DNA of 60,965 nt, from assembly GCA_018993155.1 (NCBI GenBank), contig JAGKSX010000020.1, positions 1 to 60,965 on the forward strand, in the 5' to 3' direction. Positions 51,191 through 60,339 of this stretch are shown here, in pieces. The position numbers and the translations under genes were made by a program. Origin of the DNA: Hydrogenophaga sp. Its GTDB lineage: Bacteria; Pseudomonadota; Gammaproteobacteria; Burkholderiales; Burkholderiaceae_C. The stretch's first letter is position 1. Each line of letters opens with the position of its first letter. A model generated the notes under the pieces. The model saw only the letters and a program-made list of their open reading frames with translations. It was not told the origin of the DNA and searched no databases.

Positions 51191-52783
51191 TCAGACGGTG
51201 GTTTCCATCAGGCAGCGGGTGACGCGCGGCGGTTCGTCGCCGAGGTGAAAGGCGAGTTTGCGGTCGCGCAGCGCGACATCGGCGGCGGTGACGCGGTCGA
51301 AGCGGCGCAGGTGGTCCGTCCACGACTCGTCGACGATGACCTCGACGAAGCGGCCTGGGTCGTTGATGTCGTGCAGCAGCTCCCACGACAGGGCGCCGTG
51401 GCGCAGCCGGCCGCGCCGGCTTTCGTTGAGCATCAGCAACCGGAATTCCGCCGCGCGCGCGGGGTCGACGCGGTACTCGATGCTGACCATCACATGGCCA
51501 TGCCCCGGCGGCTCGGGGGTCGACGGGGCGGGGAAGATGCGCTTGGGGGTGAGGTCGTCTTCCAGCCCGGCGTCGGGCATCCAGCGGTTCACGGCCGCCA
51601 TGGCGCTGATGCCGCTGACAGCGGCGATGCCCAGGCAGATGGGCACGCTGGTCCAGGTGGCGACCTGGCCCCAGAGCGCCGCGCCCGCCGCGCTGCCGCC
51701 CATGATGGACATCTGGTAGATCGACATGCCGCGCGCGCGCACCCAGTCGGGCAGGCCCATCTGGATCGACACGCTGAGCGTGTTGGCCACGGTGATCCAG
51801 GCCGCGCCGCCGAGGAACATCGCGGGCACGGCGATCCAGAGCTGGTGGGTCACGGCCATGACGGCCATCGCCGTGGCCTGCACTGCGGCGCCGCGCAGCA
51901 CCAGGCCGTCGCGCGAGTAGCGGCGGCGCAGGCGCGGCAGGAAGGCGGTGGAGGCGATGGCGCCCGCGCCCATGGCGGCCAGCAGCAGGGTGAAGGTGCC
52001 GGCGCCGCCGTCCTGCATGCCGCGCGCGATCAGGGCCAGCAGGGCCATCAGCGCGGTGGAGTGGAAAAAGAAGATCGAGATGCGCAGCAGCACGCCCTTG
52101 AGCAGGTAGGACTGCGCCACGTATTGCAGGCCCACGCGCATCGCCGAGCCCAGGCGCTCGCGGCCCAGCGGGTTCGGGGTGTGCTCGCGCTTCCAGCGGC
52201 TGATGATGATGGCCGCCCCGATCGACAGCAGCGCGTTGAACAGGAAGACCCAGGCGCTGCCGGCGCTGGCGATCAGCGCGCCAGCGACCAGCGGGCCGAT
52301 GATGCGCGAGGCATTCATCGACACGCCATTGAGTCCGAGCGCCGCCGGCAGCTGCGAGCGCGGCACAAGCTCGGGCACGATGGCCGAGAAGACCGGCCAG
52401 CGCATCGCCATGCCGATGCCGTTGGCGAAGATCAGCACCAGCAGCAGTGGGGGCGTCATCACGTCGAGGAAGATGACCACGCTCAGCAGGGTGGCCACCG
52501 CCGCCACCCACAGCTGGGTGAAGAGGAAGTAGCGCTTGCGGTCCAGGTTGTCGGCCAGCGCCCCGCTGGGCAGGCCGAGCAGGAACACGGGCAAGGTGGC
52601 GGCCGTCTGCACCAGCGCCACCCACAGCGGCTTGGTGGTCAGCGAGGTCATCATCCAGGCCGCCGCCACCTCGCTCATCCACATGCAGATGTTGGCCATG
52701 AGCCAGGTGGTCCACAACATGCGGAACACCGGCAGACGCAGGGGAGCGATGGGCGAGAGGCTGTCGTCGTCGGCTTGGGACAT
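51191..52783 (-). CDS. MFS_3-family exporter with fused ABM-like domain
   Basis: A 530-residue protein. Residues about 1-415 form a twelve-helix MFS transporter of the EntS/MFS_3 type (PVFRMLWTTWLMANICMWMSEVAAAWMM, ALADNLDRKRYF). After a linker (EDDLTPKRIFPAPSTPEPPG) about 90 residues form a dimeric alpha-beta barrel of antibiotic-biosynthesis-monooxygenase type (VMVSIEYRVDPARAAEFRLLMLNES ... FVEVIVDESWTDHLRR). The ATG at 52783 is chosen because homology starts there; the upstream 75 residues are shadow of the exonuclease gene. Substrate unknown. Confidence 0.82.
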   Translation of the reverse strand: MSQADDDSLSPIAPLRLPVFRMLWTTWLMANICMWMSEVAAAWMMTSLTTKPLWVALVQTAATLPVFLLGLPSGALADNLDRKRYFLFTQLWVAAVATLLSVVIFLDVMTPPLLLVLIFANGIGMAMRWPVFSAIVPELVPRSQLPAALGLNGVSMNASRIIGPLVAGALIASAGSAWVFLFNALLSIGAAIIISRWKREHTPNPLGRERLGSAMRVGLQYVAQSYLLKGVLLRISIFFFHSTALMALLALIARGMQDGGAGTFTLLLAAMGAGAIASTAFLPRLRRRYSRDGLVLRGAAVQATAMAVMAVTHQLWIAVPAMFLGGAAWITVANTLSVSIQMGLPDWVRARGMSIYQMSIMGGSAAGAALWGQVATWTSVPICLGIAAVSGISAMAAVNRWMPDAGLEDDLTPKRIFPAPSTPEPPGHGHVMVSIEYRVDPARAAEFRLLMLNESRRGRLRHGALSWELLHDINDPGRFVEVIVDESWTDHLRRFDRVTAADVALRDRKLAFHLGDEPPRVTRCLMETTV

Positions 52784-52835
52784 GGGGCCACTGTAAAGGA
52801 CAAAGCCGGGGCCGCTGCGCCCGGGAAAGGGGTTC

Positions 52836-53885
52836 TTACAGCCCTCTTTGCGACACCACGCCAGGTCTGGCCGAGTAGCGCACCAGGCCGTCCAGGGCCT
52901 CGATTTCCACGCGCGCCTGGCGCCGGCCGTAGACCTCGGTCTTGAGCCAGTCGAGTTCGACCTCCAGGCGTTCCTGGTCGGCCAGGGTGCAGTACCAGAC
53001 CTTGGCATCGCCGTCCCACCGGTAGCCCCGGGCCTTGAGCAGGTCCTTGGACTCGAATGGCGAGCCGGTGGCGCGCAGCTTGAAGCTGGCCTGTGTCGCC
53101 ACCGAGATCAGCCGGCTCAGGCCGGTGGCCGGGCCCTGCGGGCCCATGGGGCGCGAGAGCACCTGCAGCAGGGCATGGCAGTCCACCTGGGCGCGGTGGG
53201 CGTCGTAGAACCAGCCGTGGTTCTGCGCCAGCGCACTGAGCTTGGCAGACTCGGCGCCCGCCGCCTTCCAGTCGATGTCCGCGAAGGAGCAGGCCCAGGC
53301 CTTGGCCGCGAACCCGGGGAAGCGCGCTTCCATGAAAGGGCGGTCGAAGCCGGCGTTGTGCGCCACGATGAGATCGGCACGGGCTGCCAGCGCCTCGACC
53401 TGCGCATCGTCCAGCCGGTGCCCGGCCACCATGTCGTCGCTGATGCCGGTCACCTGCTGCGCCACGGCCGGGATCGGCATGCCGGGGTCTTCAAAGCCTT
53501 CGAACAGCGTCACCGGCCCGAACGGCAGGCCCGAGGCGAGGTCCACGTCCACCAGCAGCATGGCCAGTTCGATGATCTTGTCGGCCTGGTGCGACAGGCC
53601 GGTGGTTTCGGTGTCGAGCACCAGCACCCGCCGCACGCCCTGCGAAGCCTGCCCGGCCTGGGCCGGCGGCGGGCCGCAGTCCGTGACAGGCACGAGACGG
53701 CGCAGGACGCGGAAATCGGGGCTCTGCTCCAGGCGCTGTGCCATCTCCTCCAGGGTGAGCGCGGGCGCGGGTGCGGCGGGAGAGGCGGGCCTGGTCCGTC
53801 TGGCGCGCGCGACGGCGGGGGAGGAAGGGGAAGGCACGGGCTCCACCGGGCTCGGCACGTCAAATTCGAAGCTGAACTGATTCAT
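52836..53885 (-). CDS. DEDDh 3'-5' exonuclease (DnaQ-like)
   Basis: A 349-residue exonuclease-fold protein. Residues about 85-245 carry the DEDDh ligands: VLDTETTG (Asp, Glu), HNAGFDRPF (Asp) and the final HRAQVDCHALLQ (His, Asp). The first ~45 residues are proline/alanine-rich and disordered. The C-terminal ~95 residues (ESKDLLKARGYRWDGDAKVWYC) form a small extra domain seen in stand-alone DnaQ-like proteins that may bind nucleic acid. It is not the replicative epsilon subunit, which is shorter. Single gene. Confidence 0.85.
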   Translation of the reverse strand: MNQFSFEFDVPSPVEPVPSPSSPAVARARRTRPASPAAPAPALTLEEMAQRLEQSPDFRVLRRLVPVTDCGPPPAQAGQASQGVRRVLVLDTETTGLSHQADKIIELAMLLVDVDLASGLPFGPVTLFEGFEDPGMPIPAVAQQVTGISDDMVAGHRLDDAQVEALAARADLIVAHNAGFDRPFMEARFPGFAAKAWACSFADIDWKAAGAESAKLSALAQNHGWFYDAHRAQVDCHALLQVLSRPMGPQGPATGLSRLISVATQASFKLRATGSPFESKDLLKARGYRWDGDAKVWYCTLADQERLEVELDWLKTEVYGRRQARVEIEALDGLVRYSARPGVVSQRGL

Positions 53886-53939
53886 CCGTGAAGCCTACCT
53901 CACTCGCCGCACGCTCGCGCACCGGCGGGATGCGCAACA

Positions 53940-56114
53940 TCAGTCTTCGCGGACCGCCGTGCCGCGCAAGCGCAGCGCGTTGCCGATCACCGACGCCGAG
54001 CTCAGGCTCATGGCCAGCGCGGCGATCATGGGCGACAGCAACCAGCCGGTGAACGGGTACAGCAGGCCCGCGGCCAGCGGAATGCCCAGGGCGTTGTAGA
54101 GGAAGGCGAACGCCAGGTTCTGCTTCATGTTCGCCACCGTGGCGACCGAGAGCGCGCGGGCCGTGGCGATGCCGCGCAGGTCGCCCTTGACCAGCGTGAG
54201 CTGGGCGCTGTTCATCGCCACGTCGGTGCCCGTGCCCATGGCGATGCCCACATCGGCCCGGGCCAGCGCGGGTGCGTCGTTGATGCCATCGCCTGCCATG
54301 GCCACCACACGGCCCTGCGCCTGGAGCTGCTCCACCAGCTGGAGCTTGTCGGCGGGTTTCACTTCGCCGTGGATCTCATCGATGCCCAGGCGCTGGCCCA
54401 CCGCGCGCGCGGTGGTCAGGCCATCGCCCGTGGCCATGATCACGCGAACCTTGGCCCGGCGCAGCGACTTCAGCGCATCCGCGGTGGTGGCCTTGACCGG
54501 ATCGGACACGGCCAGCAGGCCAGCCAGCACCTGGTCCACCGCCAGATGCATGACGCTGGCGCCCTGCGCGCGCAGCGCTTCGGCCACGGCGGCCAGGGGC
54601 GAGGCGTCCACGCCCAGCTGTTGCATCAGCGCGGTGTTGCCCAGGGCCAGCCCCTTGCCGCCCACCACACCCCGCACCCCGATGCCGGACTCGGAATCGA
54701 ACTGTTCGGGCTTGTCCAGCACCAGGCCCTGTTGCTTCGCGGCGGCCACGATGGCGTGGGCCAGCGGGTGTTCGCTGCCCTGGTCCAGGCTGGCGGCGAG
54801 ACGCAGGACCTCGTCCTCGGAGAAGCCGCCATGGCCCACGGCGCGTTCGAAGCTTGGGCGGCCTTCTGTGAGGGTGCCGGTCTTGTCGACGATCAGCGTG
54901 TCCACCTTGCGCAGGTTCTCGATGGCGGCGGCGTCGCGGAACAACACCCCGTGGGTGGCGCCGCGCCCGGTCGCCACCATGATGGACATGGGCGTGGCCA
55001 GGCCCAGCGCACAGGGGCAGGCGATGATGAGCACGGCCACCGCATTGATGAGGGCATAGACCCAGCTCGGTTCGGGCCCGAACAGGCCCCAGCCGAAGAA
55101 AGTGAGCAGCGCCGCCGCCACGACGCCCATCACGAAGCAGCCCGCCACCTGGTCCGCCATGCGCTGCATGGGCGCGCGCGAGCGCTGAGCCAGGGCGACC
55201 ATCTGCACGATCTGCGAGAGCACGGTGTCCGAGCCCACGTGCCCGGAGCGCATCACCAGGGCACCGCTGGTGTTGAGCGTGGCGCCGATCAGCTTGTCGC
55301 CGGCCTGCTTGCTCACCGGCAAGGGCTCGCCGGTGAGCATGGATTCATCGACCGCGCTGCGGCCCTCGATCACGGTGCCGTCGGTGGGCACCTTCTCGCC
55401 GGGGCGCACGCGCAGCAGGTCGCCCACGTGCACGTGGGCCAGCGGCACGTCTTCCTCCTGCCCTTCGGCCGTGATGCGCCGCGCGGTCTTGGGCGCCAGG
55501 CCGAGCAGCGCGCGGATGGCCGCCGAAGTCTGTGACCGCGCCTTGAGTTCCAGCAGCTGGCCCAGCAGGGTCAGCGAGATGATCACCGCCGCCGCCTCGA
55601 AGTAGACCGCGACACGCCCCATCGACACAAAGGAATCGGGGAACACCTGCGGCGCCACCGTGGCCACCACGCTGTAGACGAACGCCGCGCCGGTGCCCAG
55701 AGCGATCAGCGTCCACATGTTGGGGCTGCGGTTCATCACCGACTGCGCGCCGCGCACGAAGAACGGCCAGCCAGCCCACAGCACGATCGGGATGCTCAGC
55801 ACCAGTTCGACCCAGCTCTGCGTGGCCATGTCGAACCAGCCGAGGTTGTGGCCGAACATCGCCAGCACGGCGACCACCACGGTGAGGGGCAAGGTCCACC
55901 AGAACCGCCGCTGGAAGTCCACCAGCTCCGGGTTCTCGTCGTCGTCCAGTTCGGGCAGGACGGGTTCCAGCGACATGCCGCATTTGGGGCAATTGCCCGG
56001 GTGGTCCTGCCGGATCTCCGGGTGCATGGGGCAGGTGTAGACCGTGCCCGGCTTGCCTTGCGGCGCGGGCACCGCAGGGACCGCAGGGTGGTGGTGATGT
56101 GCGTGCTTGTCCAT
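53940..56114 (-). CDS. Heavy-metal P1B-type ATPase with N-terminal HMBD (copper efflux)
   Basis: A 724-residue P-type ATPase. In place of the usual HMA domain it has a His-rich start and a small metal-binding domain (YTCPMHPEI ... [13 protein letters not shown], residues about 26-51). The P1B motifs follow: CPC in [12 protein letters not shown] (about 365), DKTGTLTEG (about 407), HP in SEHPLAHAI and [10 protein letters not shown]. This layout is common in copper/silver exporters beside a second CopA. It starts 45 bp after cueR on the same strand, so both are probably transcribed from the CueR box at 56768-56790. Confidence 0.9.
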   Translation of the reverse strand: MDKHAHHHHPAVPAVPAPQGKPGTVYTCPMHPEIRQDHPGNCPKCGMSLEPVLPELDDDENPELVDFQRRFWWTLPLTVVVAVLAMFGHNLGWFDMATQSWVELVLSIPIVLWAGWPFFVRGAQSVMNRSPNMWTLIALGTGAAFVYSVVATVAPQVFPDSFVSMGRVAVYFEAAAVIISLTLLGQLLELKARSQTSAAIRALLGLAPKTARRITAEGQEEDVPLAHVHVGDLLRVRPGEKVPTDGTVIEGRSAVDESMLTGEPLPVSKQAGDKLIGATLNTSGALVMRSGHVGSDTVLSQIVQMVALAQRSRAPMQRMADQVAGCFVMGVVAAALLTFFGWGLFGPEPSWVYALINAVAVLIIACPCALGLATPMSIMVATGRGATHGVLFRDAAAIENLRKVDTLIVDKTGTLTEGRPSFERAVGHGGFSEDEVLRLAASLDQGSEHPLAHAIVAAAKQQGLVLDKPEQFDSESGIGVRGVVGGKGLALGNTALMQQLGVDASPLAAVAEALRAQGASVMHLAVDQVLAGLLAVSDPVKATTADALKSLRRAKVRVIMATGDGLTTARAVGQRLGIDEIHGEVKPADKLQLVEQLQAQGRVVAMAGDGINDAPALARADVGIAMGTGTDVAMNSAQLTLVKGDLRGIATARALSVATVANMKQNLAFAFLYNALGIPLAAGLLYPFTGWLLSPMIAALAMSLSSASVIGNALRLRGTAVRED

Positions 56115-56159
56115 GTCGGTTCCTCCTGAAAATTCGAATCCCTGGTGTTGGTCCGGCGT

Positions 56160-56711
56160 TCAGCGCTCGGGCCGGCCCGCCTGGTGCACCTGGACACCGC
56201 GCATCCAGGCCATGAGGTCGATGTGGCTGGATCGCTCGCCGGGAGCCTCGTCGCGCGGCAGGCGCCCCTTCCTGAGCTGGGGCTTGTGCGCCGGCTGGTG
56301 CTGGGCCGGGCTGTGCAGCGAGAGTTTGTCGAGAATGGCGCAATGGGGCTGGTCGTTGCCATGGCAAGCCTGCACCAGCCCCGACAGGCCGTCCATCATC
56401 TGCCCGATCTCGCGCCGCTTTTCCTCCAGATCGTCCAGGTGGCGCTGGGCCACGGCCTTGACCTCGCGGCTGCTTCGCCGCGAGTCGCTCCACAGGCCGA
56501 TGAGCTCGGCGATCTGCGCCACCGAAAAGCCCAGCCGGCGCGACTGCCGGATGAAGCGCAACACCGAGACCTCGCGCTCACCGTACAGGCGGTAGCCCGA
56601 TTCGCTGCGCTCGGCCGCGGGCAGCAGGCCGATCTGTTCGTAGTGGCGGACCATCTTGGCCGACACGCCGGCCGCGGCGGCCGCTTCGCCAATGTTCATC
56701 AAGGAGGTCAT
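56160..56711 (-). CDS. cueR: MerR-family copper-responsive regulator
   Basis: A 183-residue CueR-like regulator: MerR HTH (MNIGEAAAAAGVSAKMVRHYEQIGLLP, SGYRLYGEREVSVLRFIRQSRRLGFSVAQIAELIGLW), a dimerisation helix, and two cysteines in CHGNDQPHC with the same spacing as the Cu(I)-binding loop of CueR. The C-terminus is about 45 residues longer than usual and His-rich (HSPAQHQPAHKPQ). I use ATG 56711; MNIGEAA at 56699 may be the true start. Three matching promoters nearby support its role. Confidence 0.88.
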   Translation of the reverse strand: MTSLMNIGEAAAAAGVSAKMVRHYEQIGLLPAAERSESGYRLYGEREVSVLRFIRQSRRLGFSVAQIAELIGLWSDSRRSSREVKAVAQRHLDDLEEKRREIGQMMDGLSGLVQACHGNDQPHCAILDKLSLHSPAQHQPAHKPQLRKGRLPRDEAPGERSSHIDLMAWMRGVQVHQAGRPER

Positions 56712-56767
56712 GGTGTGTTCCGTGAGATCGGGGGGTAAATGGAATGGGGAATGAAGGGAGGATGCAG

Positions 56768-56790
56768 CTTGACACCGTGGGAAGGTCAAG
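56768..56790 (-). promoter_or_regulatory. CueR-type promoter of cueR and the HMBD ATPase
   Basis: On the minus strand TTGACC (-35) is followed by a 19-base spacer holding the dyad-like TTCCCACGGTGTCAA and a weak -10 (CATCCT). The long 19-base spacing is the hallmark of MerR/CueR-activated promoters. It lies about 57 bp upstream of the cueR start. Confidence 0.75.
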
Positions 56791-56819
56791 GCCCCACCGG
56801 GGGCCTTGACGAACGGTCG

Positions 56820-57011
56820 TCAGGCCGGTGGGTAGCCGGCTTCGCTGAGCGCGTCGATCAGCGTGGCGCGGTCTTCGTCGCTGCGCACATGGACCTTGCG
56901 CTGCGGCAGATCGAGCTGGATGTCGCAGGCCGCGTCGAGGCGCTTGAGGGCGATGCTCACCTTGGAGGCGCAGTGGCCGCAGGTCATTTCGGGGAGGTGG
57001 AACTCGTGCAT
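56820..57011 (-). CDS. copZ: Copper chaperone CopZ-like protein
   Basis: A 63-residue HMA-domain protein with the Cu(I) motif MTCGHC near the N-terminus and the ferredoxin-like fold (VSIALKRLDAACDIQLDLPQRKVHV ... LIDALSEAGYP). It would carry Cu(I) to the ATPases or CueR. The ATG at 57011 begins the homology; the upstream in-frame extension contains the promoter. It has its own CueR-type promoter at 57053-57073. Confidence 0.9.
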   Translation of the reverse strand: MHEFHLPEMTCGHCASKVSIALKRLDAACDIQLDLPQRKVHVRSDEDRATLIDALSEAGYPPA

Positions 57012-57052
57012 GGAAGACTCCGTAAAAGTTGAGGGAATCCGCACTCTGGGCA

Positions 57053-57073
57053 TTGCCACGGAGGCAAGGTCAA
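57053..57073 (-). promoter_or_regulatory. CueR-type promoter of copZ
   Basis: On the minus strand TTGACC (from 57073) precedes a perfect dyad TTGCC-TCCGT-GGCAA inside a 19-base spacer, then a -10-like CAGAGT, about 35 bp upstream of copZ. This is the cleanest of the three CueR boxes. Confidence 0.78.
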
Positions 57074-57107
57074 GCGGCACCGGTGCACCGGGCCCTGCGC
57101 GCCGAGG

Positions 57108-57138
57108 TTGACCTGACCACCGTGTCAAGGCCGAGCAT
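57108..57138 (+). promoter_or_regulatory. CueR-type promoter of copA
   Basis: TTGACC (57108-57113), a 19-base spacer containing ACCACCGTGTCAAGG, then GAGCAT as a weak -10, ending 29 bp upstream of copA. It shares the TTGACC...CCGTG(T/G)CAA pattern with the boxes of copZ and, in reverse complement form, cueR. Confidence 0.72.
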
Positions 57139-57167
57139 CCGCTGTCTCAACCCATTGGAGACCCCTC

Positions 57168-59378
57168 TTGAACACCACCACCTATCCGCTCATCGAGCAC
57201 CAGCTGTCCATTGAAGGCATGACCTGCGCGTCGTGCGTGGGCCGGGTCGAAAAAGCGCTGAAGGCCCTGCCCGGCGTGCGGGCCGCCGAAGTCAACCTGG
57301 CCACCGAGCGGGCCACCGTGCGCGCGGCGGGCTTGTCACCCGATGTCCTGGTCGCCGCGGTGGACGCGGCCGGCTACCACGCCACGCCGTTCGAGGAAGG
57401 CGCCACCGCACCACCCGCCCCCCGCCCAGGCGAGCCCTGGTGGCCCGTGGCGCTGGCCGCCGCGCTCTCGCTGCCCCTGGTGCTGCCCATGGTCGGCATG
57501 CTGTTCGGCGCCGACTGGATGGTCAATGGCTGGCTGCAACTCGCGCTGGCCACGCCTGTGCAGTTCTGGCTGGGCGCGCGCTTCTACAAGGCGGGTTGGA
57601 AGGCCGTGCGCGCCGGTGCCGGCAACATGGACCTGCTGGTCGCCCTGGGCACCAGCGCGGGCTATGGTCTGAGCCTGTACCTGCTGTTCAAGCACGCGGA
57701 GCACGGCACCCCTCACCTGTACTTCGAGGCCTCGGCCGTGATCATCACGCTGGTGTTGCTGGGCAAGTGGCTGGAGGCCCGCGCCAAGCGCCAGACCACC
57801 GCCGCCATCGCGGCCCTCAACGCCCTCAAGCCCGAGGTGGCGCGGGTGCGCATGCCTTACGGCGATGTGGACGTGCCCATGGCGCGCGTGAAACTCGGGG
57901 ACATCGTGGTCATCCGCCCGGGTGAGCGCATCCCGGTGGACGGGATCGTCACCATTGGTTCCAGCCAGGTGGACGAATCGCTGATCACCGGCGAGAGCCT
58001 GCCCGTGGCCAAACACGCGGGCGACAAGGTCACCGGTGGCGCGGTCAATGCCGAAGGCCTGTTGCTGGTGGAGACCACGGCCGTGGGCGCTGAGTCCACG
58101 CTCTCGCGGATCGTGCGCATGGTCGAATCGGCCCAGGCGAAGAAGGCCCCGATCCAGCGCATCGTGGACCGCGTGAGTGCGGTCTTCGTGCCGGTGGTGC
58201 TGGTGATCGCCGCGATCACCCTGCTGGGCTGGGGCCTGGCCACGGGCCACTGGGAGCAGGCCATCCTGAACGCGGTGGCGGTGCTGGTGATCGCCTGTCC
58301 TTGTGCGCTGGGTCTGGCCACGCCCACCGCCATCATGGCCGGCACCGGGGTGGCCGCGCGCCACGGCATCCTGATCAAGGACGCCGAGGCACTGGAGGTG
58401 GCGCACCGCATCGACACGGTGGCTTTCGACAAGACCGGCACGCTGACCGAAGGCAAGCCGCAGCTGGTGTCGGCCCTGCCGGCACCCGGCCATGAGGCGG
58501 AGCTGCTGTCGTGGAGCGCGGCCATTCAGGCCGGCAGCGAACACCCGCTGGCGCGCGCCGTGATGGACGCCGCGAAGGCGGCCGGCGTGCCCACGCTCTC
58601 GGCCGCCAAGGTGAGTGCCGTGCCCGGGCGCGGCATGTCGGCCGAGGTGCAGGGCCGCGCACTGCGCCTGGGCAGCCCGCGTTACATGCAGGAGCTCGGC
58701 GTGGACACCGCCGCGCTGGCCGGGCCCTCGCGGCAGCTCCAGGAAAAGGGCCGCACGGTGTCCTGGCTGGCCGACGTGACGGAGTCGCCGGTGCTGGTGG
58801 GCCTGCTGGCGTTTGGCGATGCCCCCAAGGCCAGCGCCATCAAAGCGGTGAAGAGCCTTCAGGCCATGGGCGTGCGCACGGTGATGCTCACGGGCGACAA
58901 CCGCGGCAGCGCGGCGGTGGTGGGCGGTGCGCTGGGCATCGACCACATCGAGGCCGAGGTGCTGCCGGCGGACAAGGCGGCGATCGTGAACCGGCTCAAG
59001 GCCGGGGGCAAGTCGGTGGCCATGGTGGGCGACGGCATCAACGATGCGCCGGCCCTGGCGGCAGCCGATGTGGGCATCGCCATGTCCACCGGCACCGACG
59101 TGGCCATGCACGCGGCGGGCATCACACTCATGCGCGGCGACCCGGCGCTGGTGGCCGATGCGATCGACATCTCGCGACGCACCTACCGCAAGATCCGCCA
59201 GAACCTGTTCTGGGCCTTCGCGTACAACGTCATCGGCATCCCGCTGGCCGCGGCGGGTTTGCTCAATCCGGTGGTGGCGGGTGCGGCCATGGCCCTCAGC
59301 AGCGTGAGCGTGGTGAGCAACGCGCTCCTGCTGCGAGGCTGGCGCGCGGGCAACGATCGCGCTTCGTCTGCGCGTTGA
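57168..59378 (+). CDS. copA: Copper-translocating P1B-type ATPase CopA
   Basis: A 736-residue Cu(I) exporter: one N-terminal HMA domain (MTCASC, cysteines near 20 and 23), then transmembrane helices, the actuator TGES loop ([10 protein letters not shown]), CPC in [16 protein letters not shown] (about 377), DKTGTLTEG (about 421), SEHPLARAV and [10 protein letters not shown]. The final helices carry the [18 protein letters not shown] and [18 protein letters not shown] segments typical of CopA. It is divergent from copZ; the ATG at 57168 follows a CCCCTCTTG leader without a strong Shine-Dalgarno. Confidence 0.92.
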   Translation: MNTTTYPLIEHQLSIEGMTCASCVGRVEKALKALPGVRAAEVNLATERATVRAAGLSPDVLVAAVDAAGYHATPFEEGATAPPAPRPGEPWWPVALAAALSLPLVLPMVGMLFGADWMVNGWLQLALATPVQFWLGARFYKAGWKAVRAGAGNMDLLVALGTSAGYGLSLYLLFKHAEHGTPHLYFEASAVIITLVLLGKWLEARAKRQTTAAIAALNALKPEVARVRMPYGDVDVPMARVKLGDIVVIRPGERIPVDGIVTIGSSQVDESLITGESLPVAKHAGDKVTGGAVNAEGLLLVETTAVGAESTLSRIVRMVESAQAKKAPIQRIVDRVSAVFVPVVLVIAAITLLGWGLATGHWEQAILNAVAVLVIACPCALGLATPTAIMAGTGVAARHGILIKDAEALEVAHRIDTVAFDKTGTLTEGKPQLVSALPAPGHEAELLSWSAAIQAGSEHPLARAVMDAAKAAGVPTLSAAKVSAVPGRGMSAEVQGRALRLGSPRYMQELGVDTAALAGPSRQLQEKGRTVSWLADVTESPVLVGLLAFGDAPKASAIKAVKSLQAMGVRTVMLTGDNRGSAAVVGGALGIDHIEAEVLPADKAAIVNRLKAGGKSVAMVGDGINDAPALAAADVGIAMSTGTDVAMHAAGITLMRGDPALVADAIDISRRTYRKIRQNLFWAFAYNVIGIPLAAAGLLNPVVAGAAMALSSVSVVSNALLLRGWRAGNDRASSAR

Positions 59379-59436
59379 CCACGGAAGTCGGGGCGCATCG
59401 TGCGCTGCCATCGACTTCGCTCCAAGCCTCGACAGA

Positions 59437-59465
59437 AACAAAAAAGCCCACGTTTCCGAGGGCTT
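59437..59465 (-). terminator. Rho-independent terminator after the tRNA fragment
   Basis: AAGCCC (59444-59449) and GGGCTT (59460-59465) form the outer stem, with an inner CG pair across a short loop. On the minus strand the stem is followed by a T-rich run (A-run around 59440-59445 on the plus strand). It stands where the terminator of a minus-strand tRNA gene ending at 59492 would be. Confidence 0.65.
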
Positions 59466-59471
59466 CAATGA

Positions 59472-59492
59472 CAAGCAAACGCTTGGTTTTTT
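59472..59492 (+). terminator. Rho-independent terminator, plus strand (copA side)
   Basis: CAAGC-AAAC-GCTTG followed by G and six T (59487-59492). It is about 95 bp after the copA stop and could end that transcript. Confidence 0.6.
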
Positions 59493-59536
59493 GGTTGCGG
59501 AGGCAAGATTTGAACTTGCGACCTGGGTTATGAGCC
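59492..59536 (-). tRNA. 3' fragment of an initiator-type tRNA-Met (attachment-site remnant)
   Basis: Read on the minus strand, this holds GGCTCATAACCC (anticodon CAT in a CTCATAA loop with its 3' stem), a perfect T-arm (GCAAG-TTCAAAT-CTTGC), the acceptor 3' strand CTCCGCA, discriminator A and encoded CCA. The sequence resembles tRNA-fMet. No D-arm or acceptor 5' strand (expected TGCGGAG) is present upstream, and the anticodon-stem region is slightly shortened, so it is not a working tRNA. Such 3' ends are left at the distal edge of elements that integrate into tRNA genes. Confidence 0.75.
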
Positions 59537-60087
59537 TCGAAATCCCACTGTGTACATACGCCGGGGTGACCAGGCTTTAACAGGGATGACATGGGCCCCA
59601 ACATCTAAAGCTTCGATCATTGTATATGAATCAACAGCTTACCGAAGGTGCCCTGACGAACCCGAATGACAACATCAAAGCCCACGGCAAGACCATCGCG
59701 CCCTACCTGTCATCCTGTGACGCCAAAAAGCCCCTCTCATACTCGAATCGCAATTGGCCTAGAAGTGACCGTTGGGTAGTCGGCCATTGCGGGCGACAAG
59801 GGGCAAAGCGAAGACGACACATCTTACCGATACGGCCGAAAGAGTTGGTCGATCACTTTCAGATCACCGGCCTCTGTGGCCTCGCCGTAGGCATGCCGCA
59901 TACGGGCAGAAGTACCGAAAATGTGGGCACGGCAGCCCACCTTGGTCAAGTGGTTCAAGCGAGATCTTTGCGGACAGACAGGACCTATCGCGATTGCCAG
60001 TGGCACGATCTGTTGCCGTGCTCCTCGCGTCCTGCCTAACAGCAACTTCTGCCGAGCGACGCTCGCGAAAGGCGTCGCTCGAGGTAG
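59537..60087. other. Low-GC stretch without a recognised gene
   Basis: About 550 bp in which short reading frames exist on both strands but none shows clear protein character. A minus-strand frame (59824-60045, 73 codons) ends in RHAYGEATEAGDLKVIDQLFRP. That faintly recalls the Arg-His box of tyrosine recombinases but lacks the rest of the enzyme. Composition differs from the GC-rich catabolic genes to the left, as expected for acquired and decaying DNA. Confidence 0.5.
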
Positions 60088-60096
60088 TCAGCAGAA
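60047..60096. repeat. Long imperfect hairpin
   Basis: TTCTGC (60047-60052) and CGAGCGACGC (60053-60062) pair with GCGTCGCTCG (60072-60081) and GCAGAA (60091-60096). A nine-base loop and a nine-base bulge separate the arms. It overlaps the 3' end of the small minus-strand gene and could be its terminator or a relic of a recombination site. Confidence 0.5.
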
Positions 60097-60339
60097 ATCA
60101 GGGTTCAACAAATCAATGCCCGCGCCCTTGCACTTGATCCAAGGGCCTGAGGGGTGTTCGCGACCATCCCAGGCTGAGAGCGCAGCTTGAGCATCCGCTC
60201 GATGCTCATAGCAATATCGACGCTGATAACCGACGTCATCGAGCCCAACGACCACAGCGGTGGTGTAGTTGAACTGCTTCACGGCACATACTTGGCCTTG
60301 GAGGACGCAGAAGTCTGTGTACCCGCTGGGTGAAAGCAT
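60088..60339 (-). CDS. Small hypothetical protein
   Basis: About 83 residues from ATG 60339; the frame extends to 60471 but the upstream part looks like shadow. The stretch GYQRRYCYEHRADAQAALSAWDG, followed by GPWIKCKGAGIDLLNPDF, has real protein character and resembles small uncharacterised proteins of mobile elements as I recall them. It has no membrane segment or signal peptide. Function unknown; three cysteines and several aromatics are notable. Confidence 0.5.
   Translation of the reverse strand: MLSPSGYTDFCVLQGQVCAVKQFNYTTAVVVGLDDVGYQRRYCYEHRADAQAALSAWDGREHPSGPWIKCKGAGIDLLNPDFC

Noticed and set aside
59492-59536. Intact tRNA-Met gene
   Set aside because: The T-arm, acceptor 3' strand and CCA are perfect, but no D-arm or acceptor 5' strand can be found upstream, so it is a fragment.
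59620-60039. 139-codon plus-strand frame as a gene
   Set aside because: No recognisable domain, odd composition and no ribosome-binding site; it crosses a region with equally long frames on the other strand.
60034-60110. Possible integron attC site (GCCTAAC followed by a long hairpin)
   Set aside because: The left heptamer fits RYYYAAC, but the right end reads GTTCAAC, not GTTRRRY, and the bulge pattern is wrong for attC. GTTAGGC at 60565 has no matching partner within the proper distance.
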